From Terriglobia bacterium (GTDB lineage Bacteria; Acidobacteriota; Terriglobia; UBA7540), in contig JAIQGB010000049.1 of NCBI GenBank assembly GCA_020072905.1, positions 1 to 33,332 of the forward strand: DNA of 33,332 nt, written 5' to 3'. The notes beneath the pieces were generated by a model. That model searched no databases, was not told the DNA's origin, and saw nothing but the letters and a program-made list of their open reading frames with translations. Positions 1 through 7,724 of the stretch are shown here, piece after piece; the first letter of the stretch is position 1; every line of letters begins with the position of its first letter. The translations under genes and the position numbers were made by a program.

Positions 1-46
1 AAGTCCATGATACGACGAAGGAGCCGGGCCGCTCAGGACACGTTTC

Positions 47-553
47 TCAACTTTTTTTCATGACCGGCAAATACTCGGACAGGCGCTCCAAGGTCTGTTT
101 TCCGCCTTCGATGGCGCCAAATTCCTTGACCACAAAGTCGCGGTCCTTGGCCGACGCCAGCTCAGCAAAACATTTCGCCGGTCCGCCCCAGAACACCAGG
201 ATCGTCGATTTCCCCTGCGTCGAACAGAGCACAGCCCAGTCCTTCTGGGCTTTCCTGGCGAACTCCCCGGTAATCACATTGTGCGGCGCACTGAACTCGG
301 CCGATTGGGGAATGGTACAACCCCGGCTTTCGAGTTGTTTCATGATTGGAGCCGGGAGTTCCTTGAACTCCGACGGCGAGAGGCGGCTAATCTCCCGCGC
401 GGCTCGCTCCCAATCCTGGTTGGCGGTTGAGCGTCCCTGTCGCGGGAGTCCGGTAGTTGCCGACGCCATGAGCAGCACCGTAAGACTCAAAGCCGCCGGC
501 TGCCAGCGGGAGGATCGCCAGGAGCTCAGCCCAAGCCGCGGCAGCAATCGCAT
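47..553 (-). CDS. small secreted or membrane-anchored protein of unknown function
   Basis: I do not recognise this 168-residue protein. The start is the ATG at 551-553, preceded by a strong GGGAGG ribosome site; the frame stays open far upstream, but that part overlaps the next gene. Residues about 15-35 form a hydrophobic stretch after several arginines, which looks like a signal peptide or N-terminal anchor. The rest is soluble, with three cysteines (in RGCTIP, AVLCST and PAKCFA) that could form a disulfide outside the cytoplasm. It lies 32 bases downstream of the DUF1080-PHP gene on the same strand, so the two probably share a transcript. The reading of an exported protein is inference. 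Confidence 0.65.
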   Translation of the reverse strand: MRLLPRLGLSSWRSSRWQPAALSLTVLLMASATTGLPRQGRSTANQDWERAAREISRLSPSEFKELPAPIMKQLESRGCTIPQSAEFSAPHNVITGEFARKAQKDWAVLCSTQGKSTILVFWGGPAKCFAELASAKDRDFVVKEFGAIEGGKQTLERLSEYLPVMKKS

Positions 554-585
554 GCACCCTCCCGAAAGCGACCAAGCCTGAACAC

Positions 586-2055
586 TCAGGAACGCCCGCG
601 CTTCTGCACGGGCTTTTCTCCGTCGGGCTTGGGCACGAAGATGTCCTGCCACTCGAGCCCGCATTCCTTGACCATCTGAACACAGTATTCGAGCCGGCCC
701 AATTCCCGGTCGCCGTTGTTGGTACCGAAGGAGAACTTCACGCCCGCCCTCTTGGCCGCCTTGATGAACTTGGCACTCGGAATCCGGTAGTGGCTGTTGA
801 TTTCGATGGCCACGTCGTTGCGCTTCGCGGCTTCGATCACTTTCTGCATCCGCTCCGGCGTCCAAAGCTGGTCGTAATCGCCGGCGATCGCCTCGGGCAG
901 GAACGTGGGGTTGACGTAGATATCGATTGGCTCGTGGTTGAGCACTCCAAGGATGCGGTCCACGCACATGTCTGTGAACTTCTGCTTATCCGTGATCTCC
1001 CCAACCTCTTCCTTGATCCAGAGCCTCATGCGCTTGCCGTTGTCGTCGGTGAAGGTCATGGCGTCGGTGAACGCGTAATCGAACTTGGCGATGGTTTCCT
1101 TGGAGAACAGCTTCACCCATTCCCGACCTTCGCCCTGCATGGCGATGAACACCGGCTGGCCCTTCATCGTCCTGAGGAACTCTTCGGCCGCGGCGTCGTT
1201 AGTGATCGGAAAGCCCAGCCCGCAGTTGATGGCGATCCCGTACATGATGCCGAGGCGCCGCGACTCCGCGAGCGCTTCCTCGAGCGTCAACCCGCCCTTC
1301 AAGTGGACGTGATAATCCACCACCGGGTAATTCTCCGCGTTCATGCGCGCCAGTTCGCGATAGACGTCGTCCACCGCCGGCCGCTCCGCGGCCATCGGCA
1401 GATCATCCGCCAGCGGCTTCACCAGAATGTTGCGGAAGAAGACCTTCGATTTCGGATCGTGGCATTGCAGCGCGAAAGTGCCGCGGTCGAGAATGCGCCC
1501 CGCCGCATCGCCCACGCGCAGGGGCGGGTCGGGCTCGACGTAATCGACAATCAGTGTGTCATTCAGCCAAACCTTCACCTGCTTGGCCCGCACCAGGACG
1601 TGCAACTGGAACCAGTCGTCGTCCTTGACCAGCGCCTTGTAGATGTTGCGGACGCCGTAAAGCGAGCCGGTCTTGCGCCGCTCCACGTAATTCGCATCGC
1701 CCTTTTGCGTGTTGTTGATCTGGACCTCAAAACCCTTCGCCGGCCAATCGTTGGGCTGGAACTTGGTGTGAAAGTAGATGCCGGAATTAGCGCCCGGCCG
1801 CGCCAGGACGTCCGCCTTCAACTCGAAGTTCTTGAAGTCAGCGTTCCGCACGCTGCCCGTGTAGAAAAGGTGCGAGCGCGGGCCATCGGCGGCGATCTGG
1901 CCGTCAACGACTCGGAAGGAACCGCCGTGCTCGCTCGCCTTCCAGCTGTCGAGTGACCGGCCGTCGAAAAGCGGCACCCAGCCGTAATCGCCGCGGAAGA
2001 CGGCCGGCAGGAGAAGGAATGAAGCCAGCAAATCGCGCCGGGAAATGGGAAGCAT
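586..2055 (-). CDS. DUF1080 (3-keto-disaccharide hydrolase-like) domain fused to a PHP/amidohydrolase-like domain, exported
   Basis: The 489-residue protein begins with an export signal containing twin arginines (PISRRDLLASFLLLPAVF), which suggests the Tat route. Residues about 25-213 match the DUF1080/3-keto-glycoside hydrolase fold: WVPLFDGRSLDSWK near the start, SGIYFHTKF, GFEVQINN, and a final FFRNILVKPL. Residues about 243-489 form a second domain opening with VVDYHVHLKGGL, a HxH metal motif as in PHP or amidohydrolase phosphoesterases, with later histidines (INSHYR) and SFGTNNG. The ATG at 2055 was chosen because AGGA lies 8 bases upstream; an ATG at 2061 is possible. Family knowledge suggests handling of sugar derivatives; the exact substrate cannot be read from the sequence. 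It is divergent from the GH20-like gene at 2287. Confidence 0.85.
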   Translation of the reverse strand: MLPISRRDLLASFLLLPAVFRGDYGWVPLFDGRSLDSWKASEHGGSFRVVDGQIAADGPRSHLFYTGSVRNADFKNFELKADVLARPGANSGIYFHTKFQPNDWPAKGFEVQINNTQKGDANYVERRKTGSLYGVRNIYKALVKDDDWFQLHVLVRAKQVKVWLNDTLIVDYVEPDPPLRVGDAAGRILDRGTFALQCHDPKSKVFFRNILVKPLADDLPMAAERPAVDDVYRELARMNAENYPVVDYHVHLKGGLTLEEALAESRRLGIMYGIAINCGLGFPITNDAAAEEFLRTMKGQPVFIAMQGEGREWVKLFSKETIAKFDYAFTDAMTFTDDNGKRMRLWIKEEVGEITDKQKFTDMCVDRILGVLNHEPIDIYVNPTFLPEAIAGDYDQLWTPERMQKVIEAAKRNDVAIEINSHYRIPSAKFIKAAKRAGVKFSFGTNNGDRELGRLEYCVQMVKECGLEWQDIFVPKPDGEKPVQKRGRS

Positions 2056-2286
2056 TGTCATAATCCTTTCGAGATGTGTGTAAGCCAGCCAGCGAGTATA
2101 AGCGCGGAAGTGCTTCGCAGCAAATCGCGCCGCCAAGGGCCGCCATACCCTCCGGACAGGAAGTCACTCGCCGTGCCGTGGCTAATGGAATAGGCTTGTC
2201 GAATGCTCAACACTCTTATATCTTTGCGCGCCCTGGCGTTTCCGCCAGATCCCTGGCGAGGAAAGAATTCAAACCGAGGTGTGACC

Positions 2287-3366
2287 ATGAAGCATTGGTG
2301 CATGCGTTTCGCAATCCTGACAGTGCTGGGCCTTTCCGTAGCGGCGGTTTCCCCGGGTGCGGCTTTGGTGCTTCCCGTGCGCGGCCTCAACCTGGGCGCG
2401 CCCAAGCCCGACGAAGTCCCGCAGATGGTGAGCTTTATTCGTGAGGCGCTTCCCAAAGAAGGAGTGAACGTGCTGGTGATGGAGTTCGATTACAACTACC
2501 AGTACACGAGCCATCCCGAGGTGGTTGACCCGGACGCTCTCTCCAAGGACGATGTGAAAGCCATCGTCGAGGCCTGCAAATCGGCGGGAGTGCGGCTGAT
2601 TCCGCTCATCAACCTCCTCGGGCATCAGTCCTGGGCAAAAAAGACCCTGGGCCTGCTGCGCTCGCACCCGGAGTTCGACGAGACGCCGGGAAAATATCCC
2701 AACAACAAAGGCATCTATTGCCGCAGCTATTGCCCGCTGCATTCCGACCTGCACAAGATCGTCTTCGACCTGATGGACGAGCTTGCCGACGTCTGCGAAG
2801 CCGACGCCGTGCACGTGGGCATGGATGAGGTCTTTATTCTCGCCGACCCGGATTGTCCGCGCTGCAAGTCGCGCAATCGCGCCGAGCTCTTCGCGCAGGA
2901 AGTGCGCACGCTTCACGACCATCTGGCGGCGACACATCGTGAGATGTGGATGTGGGGCGACCGGTTCCTCGACGGGGAGGTCATGGGCATCGGCGAATGG
3001 GAAGGCAGCCAGAACGGCACGGCGTTCGCCATCAACATGGTCCCGCGCGATATCGTGATCTGCGACTGGCACTACGAAGCTGTGTCACCCACCGCCGCCT
3101 ATTTCGCCGCGGAGGGGTTCCGCGTCCTCGCAGCGCCCTGGCGCAAGACTGATGTCGCTCTCGGTCAGTTGGATCTGATCTACTCCATCCGGACGCACGC
3201 CGATGAGACCGTCGCTCCCCGCATGCTCGGCGTGCTGCAAACCACTTGGACCGACGCGAAGGATTTCATCAAGGCATATCAGCGGGATAACAAGGCCCCG
3301 AGGAGTGCCGCGGAAGCCGCCTACACCTTCAAGGCCTTGTTCAACACTATTCGCGCCTTGCAGTGA
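2287..3366 (+). CDS. glycoside hydrolase family 20-like (beta-hexosaminidase-type) secreted protein
   Basis: The 359-residue protein has a signal peptide (residues 1-27, MKHWCMRFAILTVLGLSVAA). Its body looks like the TIM barrel of family 20 glycosidases: VMEFDYNYQY near residue 65, IPLINLLGHQ near 105, and HVGMDEVF with the adjacent Asp180-Glu181 pair typical of the GH20 catalytic site. A WMWGDRF segment and a Cys pair (CPRC) follow. GH20 enzymes remove terminal N-acetylhexosamines using substrate-assisted catalysis; here the protein is shorter than classical members and lacks their N-terminal domain, so activity is inferred. The start has GAGGTG 6 bases upstream; the frame is open further upstream without a better start. 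It diverges from the DUF1080-PHP gene, and the pair suggests sugar-polymer use. Confidence 0.8.
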   Translation: MKHWCMRFAILTVLGLSVAAVSPGAALVLPVRGLNLGAPKPDEVPQMVSFIREALPKEGVNVLVMEFDYNYQYTSHPEVVDPDALSKDDVKAIVEACKSAGVRLIPLINLLGHQSWAKKTLGLLRSHPEFDETPGKYPNNKGIYCRSYCPLHSDLHKIVFDLMDELADVCEADAVHVGMDEVFILADPDCPRCKSRNRAELFAQEVRTLHDHLAATHREMWMWGDRFLDGEVMGIGEWEGSQNGTAFAINMVPRDIVICDWHYEAVSPTAAYFAAEGFRVLAAPWRKTDVALGQLDLIYSIRTHADETVAPRMLGVLQTTWTDAKDFIKAYQRDNKAPRSAAEAAYTFKALFNTIRALQ

Positions 3367-3635
3367 GCGCGGAAACGATCTGCCAGTTGGCGCCTGATTC
3401 ACTGAATGGTCGTGGTCCGGGGATTCGGGTCGCGGTTTGTTCAACCAGAAGCCGCAGACCTCAAGAGCAGGCCTGCTGCACCGCATGCTCGCTGTCTCCC
3501 AACCGAGAAGGCACGGGCTTCCACAATAAGGCCGCGTCAAGCGCTCTTCGGCCGGACAACCCGGACGAAAGGTTGATTGGAGCGGGGGGCCGGCTGCCCT
3601 ACCCAAGGCCGCCGGGTTCTGTTACTCTTCCCGCG

Positions 3636-4148
3636 ATGGCCACTCCGATTCAGCGCCCGGTACCGGTCTTCCGCATGCCCCCGGTAGCGCTCTGGGTGAC
3701 GGTTTTTGTGGCGCTGCTGCTGCAGACCGTCCTGCCGCTCAAGCTGCCGTTGGCGCGGCTCTTCGACTTCCCGCTGCTGGTGACCATCTACTTCGCGGTC
3801 ATCCGTCGTAACAAACTCTTTGCCATCGGCTTGGGCACGGGAATCGGGCTGCTGCAGGACGCGCTTTCCAACGGCCTGATCGGCATTTTCGGCATGGCCA
3901 AGGGACTGATTGGGTATCTGGCGGCCTCGGCCAGCGTCAAATTCGAGCTCGACGATCTCCTCGGGCGGCTGGCCCTGACGGCGACTCTGGTGCCCATTCA
4001 TGCGCTGTTTCTGAAGCTCCTGCAGCGCGGGCTATTGGAGAATCCCCCGCCCTGGCAGGCGCTCGATCTGGTGAGCGGCTCACTGGTGAACGTCGGCCTG
4101 GGATTGATCCTGTTCCAGATTCTGGATAAGTTTCGGCGCCCGGCATAA
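3636..4148 (+). CDS. mreD: rod shape-determining protein MreD
   Basis: The 170-residue protein is hydrophobic with about five membrane segments and matches the MreD family in size and pattern: a first helix ending LLLQTVLPLKLP, then LFDFPLLVTIYFAVIRRN, GTGIGLLQDALSNGLIGIFGMAKGLIGYL (the conserved G-L-x-D-x-L...G..G..a.g..L region, in two pieces here) and a C-terminal helix VNVGLGLILFQIL. MreD is an inner-membrane part of the elongasome with MreB, MreC, RodA and PBP2. The open frame extends back to 3363, but that part is not protein-like. No clear ribosome site precedes the ATG. mreB and mreC are not immediately upstream, and mrdA and rodA lie 4.4 kb downstream, so the group is split. Confidence 0.85.
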   Translation: MATPIQRPVPVFRMPPVALWVTVFVALLLQTVLPLKLPLARLFDFPLLVTIYFAVIRRNKLFAIGLGTGIGLLQDALSNGLIGIFGMAKGLIGYLAASASVKFELDDLLGRLALTATLVPIHALFLKLLQRGLLENPPPWQALDLVSGSLVNVGLGLILFQILDKFRRPA

Positions 4149-4153
4149 GAAGA

Positions 4154-4181
4154 CAGTGCCAAGTGCCAAGTGACGAGTGAC
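4154..4181. repeat. tandem heptamer array after mreD
   Basis: Four consecutive 7-base units of the type AAGTGCC / GAGTGAC begin 5 bases after the mreD stop codon. A second array of CTTCAYA-type units lies 92 bases further on, in roughly the opposite sense. Similar arrays occur at four other intergenic places in this window. Confidence 0.8.
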
Positions 4182-4272
4182 GAGGGAAAAAGGATGAAGG
4201 GGGAAGCACGGGGGCTGGAGGCGCAAGGGCGCGGGAACACTCGCCTCGCTGGAACGGTTCTCCTCTTTCCTC

Positions 4273-4300
4273 CTTCATACTTCACACTTCATCCTTGAGA
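4273..4300. repeat. second tandem heptamer array upstream of the isomerase gene
   Basis: Four 7-base units (CTTCATA, CTTCACA and two variants) lie in the 226-base gap between mreD and the isomerase-like gene. Between this array and the one at 4154 there is purine-rich sequence that can pair partly with it. I see no gene in the gap. Confidence 0.75.
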
Positions 4301-4374
4301 AACGGCGTGCTAAGATAGCGCGCTGGCTGGGACCCCGCTCAGTGACCCGCAGCCGCCTCGCAGGAGGATCCCTT

Positions 4375-5793
4375 ATGAGCGCAACAACCTTTGGTGTCAT
4401 CATCGGCAATCGTGGTTTTTTCCCCGCCGTCCTGGCGCGTGACGGCCGCGAGGAAATGCTGCAAGTTCTCAAAGAGGCGGGTTACCAGACGGTCTGCCTG
4501 ACGCCTGAGGACACCAAGCACGGCTCGGTCGAAACACTTCAGGAGGCCCGCAAGTGCGCCGACCTTTTCCGCCAACATCGCGACGAGATCGACGGCATCA
4601 TCGTCAGCCTGCCGAATTTCGGCGACGAGCGCGGCGTGGCGAACACCCTGCGCATGGCGGGCCTCGAGGTGCCCGTGCTGGTCCAAGCCTTCCCCGACGA
4701 GCCGGAGAAGATGCTGATGGGCGGCCGGCGGGACAGTTTCTGCGGCAAGATCTCCGCATGCAACAACCTTTGGCAATACGGCATCCACTACACGCTGACG
4801 TCGCAGCACACGGTCTCGCCCAAATCCGATTTTTTTGGAGATGATGTGAAAGCGTTTGCGGCCACTTGCCGCATCCTCAAGGGCCTCAAAAACGCGCGCG
4901 TCGGCGTGCTGGGTGCGCGGCCCGCGGCGTTCAATACCGTGCGCTTCAGCGAAAAGTTGCTGGAGCAGGCGGGCATTTCCGTTGAGACGCTCGACCTGTC
5001 GGAAGTCTTCGGCCGCATCGGTCGGCTCAAGGACGACGACGACAAGGTGCAGGCGAAACTCTCCGGCATCGGCGGCTACGTGCCCACGGCCGGCGTCCCC
5101 GCGCCCTCGCTCCTCAAGATGGCCAAGTTCGGCGTGGTCGTGGACGACTGGATGAAAGACAACGAACTGGCCGGCACCTCTGTTCAGTGCTGGACTGCCA
5201 TGGAGGAATTTTTCGGCGTGGTGCCGTGCACGCTGATGAGCATGATGTCCAACAACCTCCTGCCCAGCGCCTGTGAGACGGACATGGTCGGCATGCTCGG
5301 CATGTACGTCCTGCAACTCGCCTCGGGCGACCCGAGCGCCATCGTCGATTGGAACAACAACTTCGGCGAAGACCCGGACAAGGCCGTCATCTTCCACTGC
5401 TCGAACCTGCCCAAGCATTTCTTCGAGGAAGCCAAGATGGATTTCCAGGAAATCATCGCCGGCTCGGTCGGCAAGGCAAATACCTTCGGAACCGTCGTGG
5501 GCACGCTCAAGGCCGGCCCGCTCACCTTCTGCCGCATCTCCACCGACGATCTGCACGGACGCATGCGCGCTTACATCGGCGAAGGGGAAATCACCAGCGA
5601 TAAACTGAAGAGCTTCGGCGGTTACGGCGTAGTCAGGATTCCGGGCTTGCAGCAGTTGCTCCAGTATATCTGCAACCACGGCTACGAGCACCACGTCGCC
5701 GTCAACCGCAGCCACTTCGGCCGCGCCGTCGTCGACGCCCTCGCCAATTACAAAGGCTGGGAGGTCTACCACCACCAGCCGGCGGGATGCTGA
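4375..5793 (+). CDS. L-fucose/L-arabinose isomerase family protein
   Basis: The 472-residue protein belongs to the sugar isomerase family that interconverts aldoses and ketoses such as L-fucose and L-fuculose with a Mn ion. The metal and catalytic residues appear in the expected order: Glu301 in SACETDM, Asp325 in IVDWNNN (24 residues apart, the same spacing as Glu337 and Asp361 in E. coli FucI) and a C-terminal histidine in HHVAVNRSHF near residue 440. The N-terminal part (residues 1-170) has the Rossmann-like look of the family. The start at 4375 has AGGAGG about 7 bases upstream. The substrate is not known. The sugar-related genes at 586-3366 make a glycan catabolic role plausible. Confidence 0.88.
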   Translation: MSATTFGVIIGNRGFFPAVLARDGREEMLQVLKEAGYQTVCLTPEDTKHGSVETLQEARKCADLFRQHRDEIDGIIVSLPNFGDERGVANTLRMAGLEVPVLVQAFPDEPEKMLMGGRRDSFCGKISACNNLWQYGIHYTLTSQHTVSPKSDFFGDDVKAFAATCRILKGLKNARVGVLGARPAAFNTVRFSEKLLEQAGISVETLDLSEVFGRIGRLKDDDDKVQAKLSGIGGYVPTAGVPAPSLLKMAKFGVVVDDWMKDNELAGTSVQCWTAMEEFFGVVPCTLMSMMSNNLLPSACETDMVGMLGMYVLQLASGDPSAIVDWNNNFGEDPDKAVIFHCSNLPKHFFEEAKMDFQEIIAGSVGKANTFGTVVGTLKAGPLTFCRISTDDLHGRMRAYIGEGEITSDKLKSFGGYGVVRIPGLQQLLQYICNHGYEHHVAVNRSHFGRAVVDALANYKGWEVYHHQPAGC

Positions 5794-5815
5794 ACGTCGT
5801 TCTGACGCCTTCGCT

Positions 5816-5914
5816 TGTCATCCTGAGCGCAGCGAAGGATCTCGGCAGTTCTTGGCCTCAAGCAACTGCTGAGATCCTTCGTCGTCCTGAGGGGCGGGAC
5901 TCCTCAGGATGACA
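5816..5914. repeat. RSEGSQ-type inverted repeat element
   Basis: The left arm (5816-5843) starts TGTCATCCTGAGCG and the right arm ends TCAGGATGACA, with AAGGATCTC and GAGATCCTT as inner complements. This is the dispersed non-coding element that yields spurious translations such as CHPERSEGS in many environmental genomes. Inner bases GGCAGTT and AACTGCT extend the stem. It sits 22 bases after the isomerase stop, so it could also work as an RNA hairpin at the transcript end. Confidence 0.85.
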
Positions 5915-5930
5915 CCGTGGGGGCATCGAC

Positions 5931-5958
5931 GGTCAATAGTCAAGAGTCAAAAGTCGAA
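5931..5958. repeat. tandem heptamer array
   Basis: Four 7-base units of the type AGTCAAG lie between the RSEGSQ-type element and the GC-rich hairpin at 5969. The 5794-6174 gap therefore holds three stacked non-coding elements (inverted repeat, heptamer array, hairpin) and no gene that I can support. Confidence 0.8.
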
Positions 5959-5968
5959 AACTTCGTAG

Positions 5969-5990
5969 GGGCGGGCCCCCGTGCCCGCCC
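5969..5990 (+). terminator. GC-rich hairpin followed by a pyrimidine tract
   Basis: Perfect 8-bp arms GGGCGGGC and GCCCGCCC enclose a 6-base loop and are followed by TTCTTCT. It resembles the common 'GTAGGGGCGGGC' dispersed element of environmental genomes, and it may also end transcription of the isomerase gene. The T-tract is imperfect, so the terminator role is tentative. Confidence 0.5.
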
Positions 5991-6174
5991 TTCTTCTCAC
6001 AACCGAAATCTCCAATCTCCTTTCGTCCACGTTCCGGCCCGCAACCCCCCGCGCTTGGGCTCGCAACTCCTTGACTCCCCCCGCAAGGAAGAAGAAAATT
6101 CTTCCCGGGGAATCGCAGGCCTCATAAACCAGGGGTCTGCCCCAGCCCGCCAAATCAGCCATTGGAGGTGTCCC

Positions 6175-6732
6175 GTGAAGGCGGCGTCTGCTCTGCTTTC
6201 TGCGCTTCTCATTCTTTCCTTTGCCGATTCAACGCTCGCACAGGGGGAGCGGAATCCGGAGATAATCATCGACGGCGTAAGTGTATCGCTTGGAATGCCC
6301 GAGCAGACTGTCTTGTCGAAGCTCGGTAGCGAACACCGCGTCGAGAAAGTATCGGGCGACGTGCGCGCCGATATGTGGTTGGTAATGTCCAAACAGGGTC
6401 CGCCCTCGGTATCGTACGGGAGCGTTTCCTTCGAGGATGGAAAGCTCTCGCAGGCTAGTGTGGATTGGGCCAATTCTGCGGACCGGGGAGCATTGGGGTT
6501 TGCCAGGGCTGTCTTAGGCGCACTTTCGAGCGCGGCAGGACAGTTTGGCACCACTTGCACGGTGACAGTGCGGAGGGCACAGACGCCGGGGTCTGACTAT
6601 AATTTCGCCTCTGTAAAGTGTGGCCGCAGAACGGTCGGAATCAGCCTCCTGATGAGCCTTGACGGTAAAATAGTAAGCAGTGCTTTGGTATCCGAAGAAA
6701 TCAGCTCTGTCGGCGGGTCTGCACCCGAGTAA
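6175..6732 (+). CDS. secreted protein of unknown function
   Basis: I do not recognise this 185-residue protein. It starts at GTG 6175 with GGAGG six bases upstream; the longer open frame runs through repeats and is not protein-like. Residues 1-22 (MKAASALLSALLILSFADSTLA) form a signal peptide with a likely cleavage after ALA-like residues. The mature part begins with IIIDGVSVSLGMPEQTVLSKL, which resembles the first strand and helix of BamE/SmpA-like small periplasmic folds, where a 'G.t..eV...lG' pattern is common; that link is only suggestive. Two cysteines (TTCTVT, SVKCGRR) may pair. It converges with the Ntn-hydrolase gene at 6771. Confidence 0.7.
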   Translation: MKAASALLSALLILSFADSTLAQGERNPEIIIDGVSVSLGMPEQTVLSKLGSEHRVEKVSGDVRADMWLVMSKQGPPSVSYGSVSFEDGKLSQASVDWANSADRGALGFARAVLGALSSAAGQFGTTCTVTVRRAQTPGSDYNFASVKCGRRTVGISLLMSLDGKIVSSALVSEEISSVGGSAPE

Positions 6733-6770
6733 GCGGATGATCCTTCGACCTTGCTCTGTCGAATGACCGG

Positions 6771-7430
6771 CTACTTGCTGCCGGGAGTGAAGTGGCGGGA
6801 AATCGCCCCGGATATTCTCTTGCTGCATTTCTCTAAAACATTTAGCTCTTTCGCTTCGAGAAACCTCACAGAGTCTCCGCGCACAATCGCAACCTCTATG
6901 GGAACGTCCACGCGAGGGTCGAGCCTTGCAACTTCGCTGACGCAAAAGTAAGCCAGAAGCTGGCGCTGGTCGCTCGACATTTTCTGCGAATGGTAGCGAT
7001 ACGCAAAGTAGAGCCCGCCATGCCGCTTAGCTCCTATAGCTTCTGGACGGTTTGAGAAGTGGGGGAAGCTAAACGTTGGAGAAGAGAACATCACAATCTG
7101 AGGTTTTTCGTTCGTGAATCCACAAAGTAGCGCGCTAAATGGCGGTTGCGGCTCCGAATATACAGCCTGATAGACTGCTTTCATTCTCTCTGTAAGGCTC
7201 GACACCCACGCCCGGAAATCTCCAGCACAATTGAACCCCTGTGCTTCCAGCTTTTCCAACAAGCTCAATCCGACATCGCTTCCGGCTACGCAGAACAACC
7301 GGTTCCCGCCCGCTTCCCTGATCTTCCGCCCACTGAAACCATAATAGCCGCCTTCGTCCCCCGCGTAGCCAAGGGTATCCGCCGCGACGACGATTTCATC
7401 TTGACCTGGCAGTGCGATGACGACGCTCAT
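6771..7430 (-). CDS. stand-alone proteasome-beta-like Ntn hydrolase homologue
   Basis: The 219-residue protein starts MSVVIALPGQDEIVVAADTL, which follows the N-terminal pattern of 20S proteasome beta subunits and HslV: a nucleophile right after Met, then hydrophobic strands and an 'aaD' motif. If Met1 is removed, Ser1 would be the nucleophile, Asp17 aligns with the family's Asp17, and Lys35 in SGRKI matches the family's catalytic Lys33. LFCVAGSDVGLSLLEKL matches the 'aaaG..aD...l...l' strand-helix region. The nucleophile would be Ser rather than the usual Thr. No ATPase partner (HslU, Mpa or ARC) is nearby. The start has no strong ribosome site. The family call is by pattern recognition; peptidase activity is inference. 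Confidence 0.65.
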   Translation of the reverse strand: MSVVIALPGQDEIVVAADTLGYAGDEGGYYGFSGRKIREAGGNRLFCVAGSDVGLSLLEKLEAQGFNCAGDFRAWVSSLTERMKAVYQAVYSEPQPPFSALLCGFTNEKPQIVMFSSPTFSFPHFSNRPEAIGAKRHGGLYFAYRYHSQKMSSDQRQLLAYFCVSEVARLDPRVDVPIEVAIVRGDSVRFLEAKELNVLEKCSKRISGAISRHFTPGSK

Positions 7431-7647
7431 GGGTGGCTAGCTCTTTAGCTCAACCTGGCGGTAGTCCGCTGGTGGCGGATACATCGCGCCTTTTGTGACG
7501 CGTGCAGCAGAATGGCTTCCCGCCACTCACCGAGTGTTGCCGCCGCGTTACCATTCATTGTATACAACGACTTTGAGGGCAATTCAAGGCAGCCTGGAGC
7601 GTGTGAGGGTGGCGCACGCATCGCGTTCTGTGCAATGTGTGCGGTTG

Positions 7648-7670
7648 AGCCGGCAGGCAAAGCGCCGGCT
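7648..7670. repeat. GC-rich inverted repeat upstream of the toxin-antitoxin promoter
   Basis: 7-bp arms AGCCGGC and GCCGGCT flank a 9-base loop. It ends exactly where the proposed -35 box of the antitoxin promoter begins. The divergent gap 7431-7724 holds this hairpin, the promoter and the operator; no further gene is seen. Confidence 0.55.
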
Positions 7671-7698
7671 TGCGTTTGCGCAACATGGTCATTATAAT
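7670..7698 (+). promoter_or_regulatory. promoter of the antitoxin-toxin pair
   Basis: A TTGCGT -35-like hexamer at 7670-7675 is followed after 17 bases by a consensus TATAAT at 7693-7698. Transcription would start about 7705, giving a leader of about 20 bases with GGAGG just before the ATG at 7725. The -10 lies inside the palindrome at 7684-7707. Confidence 0.75.
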
Positions 7699-7707
7699 AT
7701 GACCATG
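7684..7707. promoter_or_regulatory. palindromic operator covering the -10 box
   Basis: Perfect 9-bp arms (CATGGTCAT at 7684-7692 and ATGACCATG at 7699-7707) enclose exactly the TATAAT -10 hexamer. This fits autorepression by an antitoxin dimer or the toxin-antitoxin complex. A second, overlapping 10-bp palindrome GACCATGGTC lies at 7701-7710. Confidence 0.75.
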
Positions 7708-7724
7708 GTCTTTTGGAGGTGTCC

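Noticed and set aside
790..1956. 388-codon open frame on the plus strand opposite the DUF1080-PHP gene
   Set aside because: It is His/Val/Asp-rich shadow coding with no family motifs; the minus strand carries clear domains.
4339..5775. 478-codon open frame opposite the isomerase gene
   Set aside because: Antisense shadow of a high-GC gene; composition is typical of shadow frames.
7436..7520. tRNA-like start TTAGCTCAACCTGGCGGTAG resembling a D-arm
   Set aside because: The D-stem partner GAGC is missing and no anticodon stem or T-arm can be placed at the right distance.
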